64,000 bases of DNA, from the NCBI GenBank assembly GCA_021399445.1, contig JAJTUQ010000004.1, positions 5,332,001 through 5,396,000 of the forward strand, read 5' to 3'. Of the stretch, positions 61,705 through 64,000 are shown piece by piece (position 1 is the first letter of the stretch; each line of letters starts with the position of its first letter). The translations under genes and the position numbers were made by a program. This DNA comes from Xylogone sp. PMI_703. Its lineage: Eukaryota; Ascomycota; Leotiomycetes. Under the pieces are notes generated by a model, which was given only the letters and a program-made list of their open reading frames with translations, did not search any database and was not told the origin of the DNA.

Positions 61705-62446
61705 ACATGCATTTCACAGGAGTTTTGAGTGTATATGGAGTTGATATCTGGTAAGATGATACCCTAAATTCTTCGATTACTTGTATAATAGGTAGATTTT
61801 TATCTAGTATTAAACAGCAATATTTCAAAACTGCTTCTGGAGAATACATTTATATTGACTTACCTATGCAAGGGAATTCCACGGATAGGATCTTAATCTA
61901 TACATCAGGAGCCGATTTACACATGGCTGAATAGGCCACCCCCACAGTCGATCCTCATTCTTAAAATAGCATATAACTTGTCCGCTTCAATGATATTGGT
62001 GTTGAGAAAGAACACGCTGGGGCTGCGGTATGTTCGGAATCGTTTGAAGTACATAGAGAACGACAATTGGGGATAGCTCGGATGAAAAGGTACGGTTATA
62101 CATAGAAATCCCCCAGCTACTGGCTTCGAAAGGGATGGTGGTATGAAACAATCCCGCAAGAATAAGGACGGGACCAAAAGACCACTCAGTAAAGAGCCGG
62201 CCTACATAGTTCCTTTTCCAACAGTATCACTCACAACGGTTCACATGCATTTGGGGGAAGAAATTGGCAATCAAGCATCATCTCCCCTTAAGGAAGATTC
62301 AGCGACACCTTGTGTGGGAAAAAGTTTATCTCACATTTATGAACTAGTATGCAAATCCATCCAGGATATACGCCGTGATATTTTCCCCCAGCAAACCAGA
62401 TCCGTGAAACCCGCCCACAATTCGTTCGTCATAACAAACGCTTCTT
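61705..62446. other. intergenic between convergent genes
   Basis: Contains the 3' ends of RTR1 (+) and eS17 (-). A chance 124-codon plus-strand ORF (62143-62517) partly overlaps eS17 exon 3 in antisense. Confidence 0.5.
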
Positions 62447-63039
62447 TTAACGACCAGCACGGTCGCCGAATCGGCGAGGACCACGCTCGACTTGCTGTTG
62501 TTGGGCGACCGGGATGACGTTGACTGGGATAGAGTCGAACTGGAAAGAGAAGAATGTCAGTAATTTATACTTACTGCAAAAGGATAGTAACTTGGAGAAC
62601 ATACACCAAGGCTCTTGAGGAGATCCTTTGTCTCGCTGTCGACGTCCAACTGTCCGCTCTCGGAGTTTTGAGTAAAGTCGAGAGCAGAAACTTCGGGCAC
62701 ATATTGATCCTTCCTCTCACGCTCCTCTTCCTGGAGCTTGAAGGAGATACCACGGACAGGACCACGCTGAATACGCTTCATCAAGTGGGTGGTGTAACCA
62801 GCGATCTGAAATTCGATATTATGTTAGGAATTTCCCAAAAAAAGACACTCAATCCAATGCCTCGCTGCATTATATTTTTGATGGTATCTCACCTTGTTCC
62901 TCAATCTCTTGGAAGAGATCAGAGCGATTTCATCGCAGATTCTCTTGTTGACCTCGAAGTCCAGAGACAGCTTTGGGTAATATCTCTCGATGATTACCTT
63001 GGCGCTCTTCTTGACGGTCTTGGTACGAACGCGACCCAT
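62447..63039 (-). CDS. RPS17: 40S ribosomal protein eS17
   Basis: Three exons, 63039-62893, 62805-62605 and 62539-62447, give 146 aa. The start [18 protein letters not shown] and the blocks [42 protein letters not shown] (split here by the first intron after the Lys) are universally conserved. The end [15 protein letters not shown] is characteristic of Pezizomycotina. Introns 62892-62806 and 62604-62540 have GTGAGA/GTATGT donors and CAG acceptors. The protein is part of the small-subunit beak/head interface. An upstream in-frame ATG at 63105 is not used because all family members begin MGRVRTK. Confidence 0.97.
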
Positions 63040-64000
63040 TTTTGCGGCTGTTGGGGGTTGTTGCTGGAGAGGTCGTTCGAAAGTTGGGTTGTCGTTGGAG
63101 GTCACGAATTTCTATCATAGAGTTTTTGTGTGTGCGACGGGCATTCGTGGGGCTCGCTTAGCCGAGAAGGAAACTCTTGGCAGTTTCTATCATCACGTGA
63201 GTATACTTCATGACTATCAGCTCTCCTCCAATTGAAATTGGTATAGAACATTTTCACAAAAAGATGCAAGGCTTCATGTGCTATTGGTTGTATATTTCTT
63301 TCATATCTAGAGTACGTGAGTAGTTAGGAGATCCACCTCGGTTTTCTAGGATACATACAAACCATACCAAGCAACGGGAAACCATTCCTTACACGATAAA
63401 CAGCGTGCTTTCATTTTATCACGTTTAGCAAGTTACTGCGGTTCATTGTTTGCAAAGTACCGGCTTCTCTCTTCACTGGCTCTAGAACACTCTCAGATCC
63501 TCCGCCATATATGCCCAGTTCCCTCTTCCGATATGGACGCATCGGAATACAAGTCATATAGCAGCATGCATTTTCCAGCTGATCTTACCCTAATCATGTC
63601 TATGGTTTTCATAATTAGGAACAGCTCTTCCAGAGTTCCAATAACCGCTCACCACCGGCTGATTCATCAATCGATCCGGTCAACCTCTCCCGGTTCTCTT
63701 GACAGTCCATGGAACCATTTGAGATAAGCTAGTTGGGCAACCTTGATGATCAATAATTTGTCCATGACGTCTTTCACACAGGCATAACCCCCTTCGGAGA
63801 TACAAAAAATCTCTCAATTGTATGGCAACAATACCAACAATGCCCCGTCTACACCTAAGTATTGTATTTTAACGACACAGGAACTGGAAAGAAGGGCTTG
63901 AAATTACCTCCAGGATCGATCCAGATGCAAAGCATCCCATTATATCAGTGCAGCAACGTTGCACCTCTTCCCTAGCCATGAAACTACTATCCATAACACT
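63040..64000. other. terminal intergenic region of window
   Basis: Promoter of eS17 and unassigned sequence to the window edge. No gene recognised. A 93-codon ORF at 63446-63727 has no domain. Confidence 0.45.

Overview
This is a nuclear chromosome segment of a filamentous ascomycete (Pezizomycotina). Genes are split by short introns of about 45-90 nt with GT...CTRAC...AG signals. The gene set is typical of that group: SREA-type double GATA regulator, Hos3-type deacetylase, BBC1, three Zn2Cys6 regulators, a DUF1774 protein, queuine tRNA-ribosyltransferase and a peroxisomal D-amino-acid oxidase. Protein style and gene structures suggest Leotiomycetes, but that is inference. I found no CRISPR array, rRNA or intact transposase gene. 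Exon joins were worked out by hand from reading frame, splice signals and protein-family continuity.

Layout: 1-9 kb holds an LPxEVRxxIY hypothetical (+), an OTU deubiquitinase (-), D-amino-acid oxidase (+), a small orphan ORF (+) and a Tvp15-like Golgi membrane protein (+) with a 15-nt exon. 9-15.5 kb holds the iron-responsive GATA repressor (-) and gamma-tubulin complex component GCP4 (-). 15.4-18.4 kb is gene-free and carries a cluster of about a dozen ~45-bp repeats in both orientations. 18.4-29 kb holds a spartin/senescence-domain protein (-) and two Zn2Cys6 regulators (+ and -) in tail-to-tail arrangement. 28.8-38 kb is the accessory part: a 337-bp MITE with clean terminal inverted repeats and target duplication, a Zn2Cys6 regulator converging on a cytochrome P450, and a tRNA-Arg(CCT)-like relic interrupted by an intron-like insert. 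38-64 kb returns to conserved housekeeping genes: holo-ACP synthase, DUF1774 membrane protein, Hos3-type HDAC, queuine tRNA-ribosyltransferase, a single-pass surface protein, BBC1, Rtr1/RPAP2 and ribosomal protein eS17.

The genes do not form one pathway. The regulator-P450 pair at 31.5-36.0 kb is the only plausible small functional module, with mobile-element debris on its upstream side. The most unusual observations are the repeat cluster at 16.4-17.5 kb, the MITE at 29.1-29.4 kb, the interrupted tRNA-like sequence at 37.0 kb, and the recurrent placement of introns inside the zinc clusters of all three Zn2Cys6 regulators.
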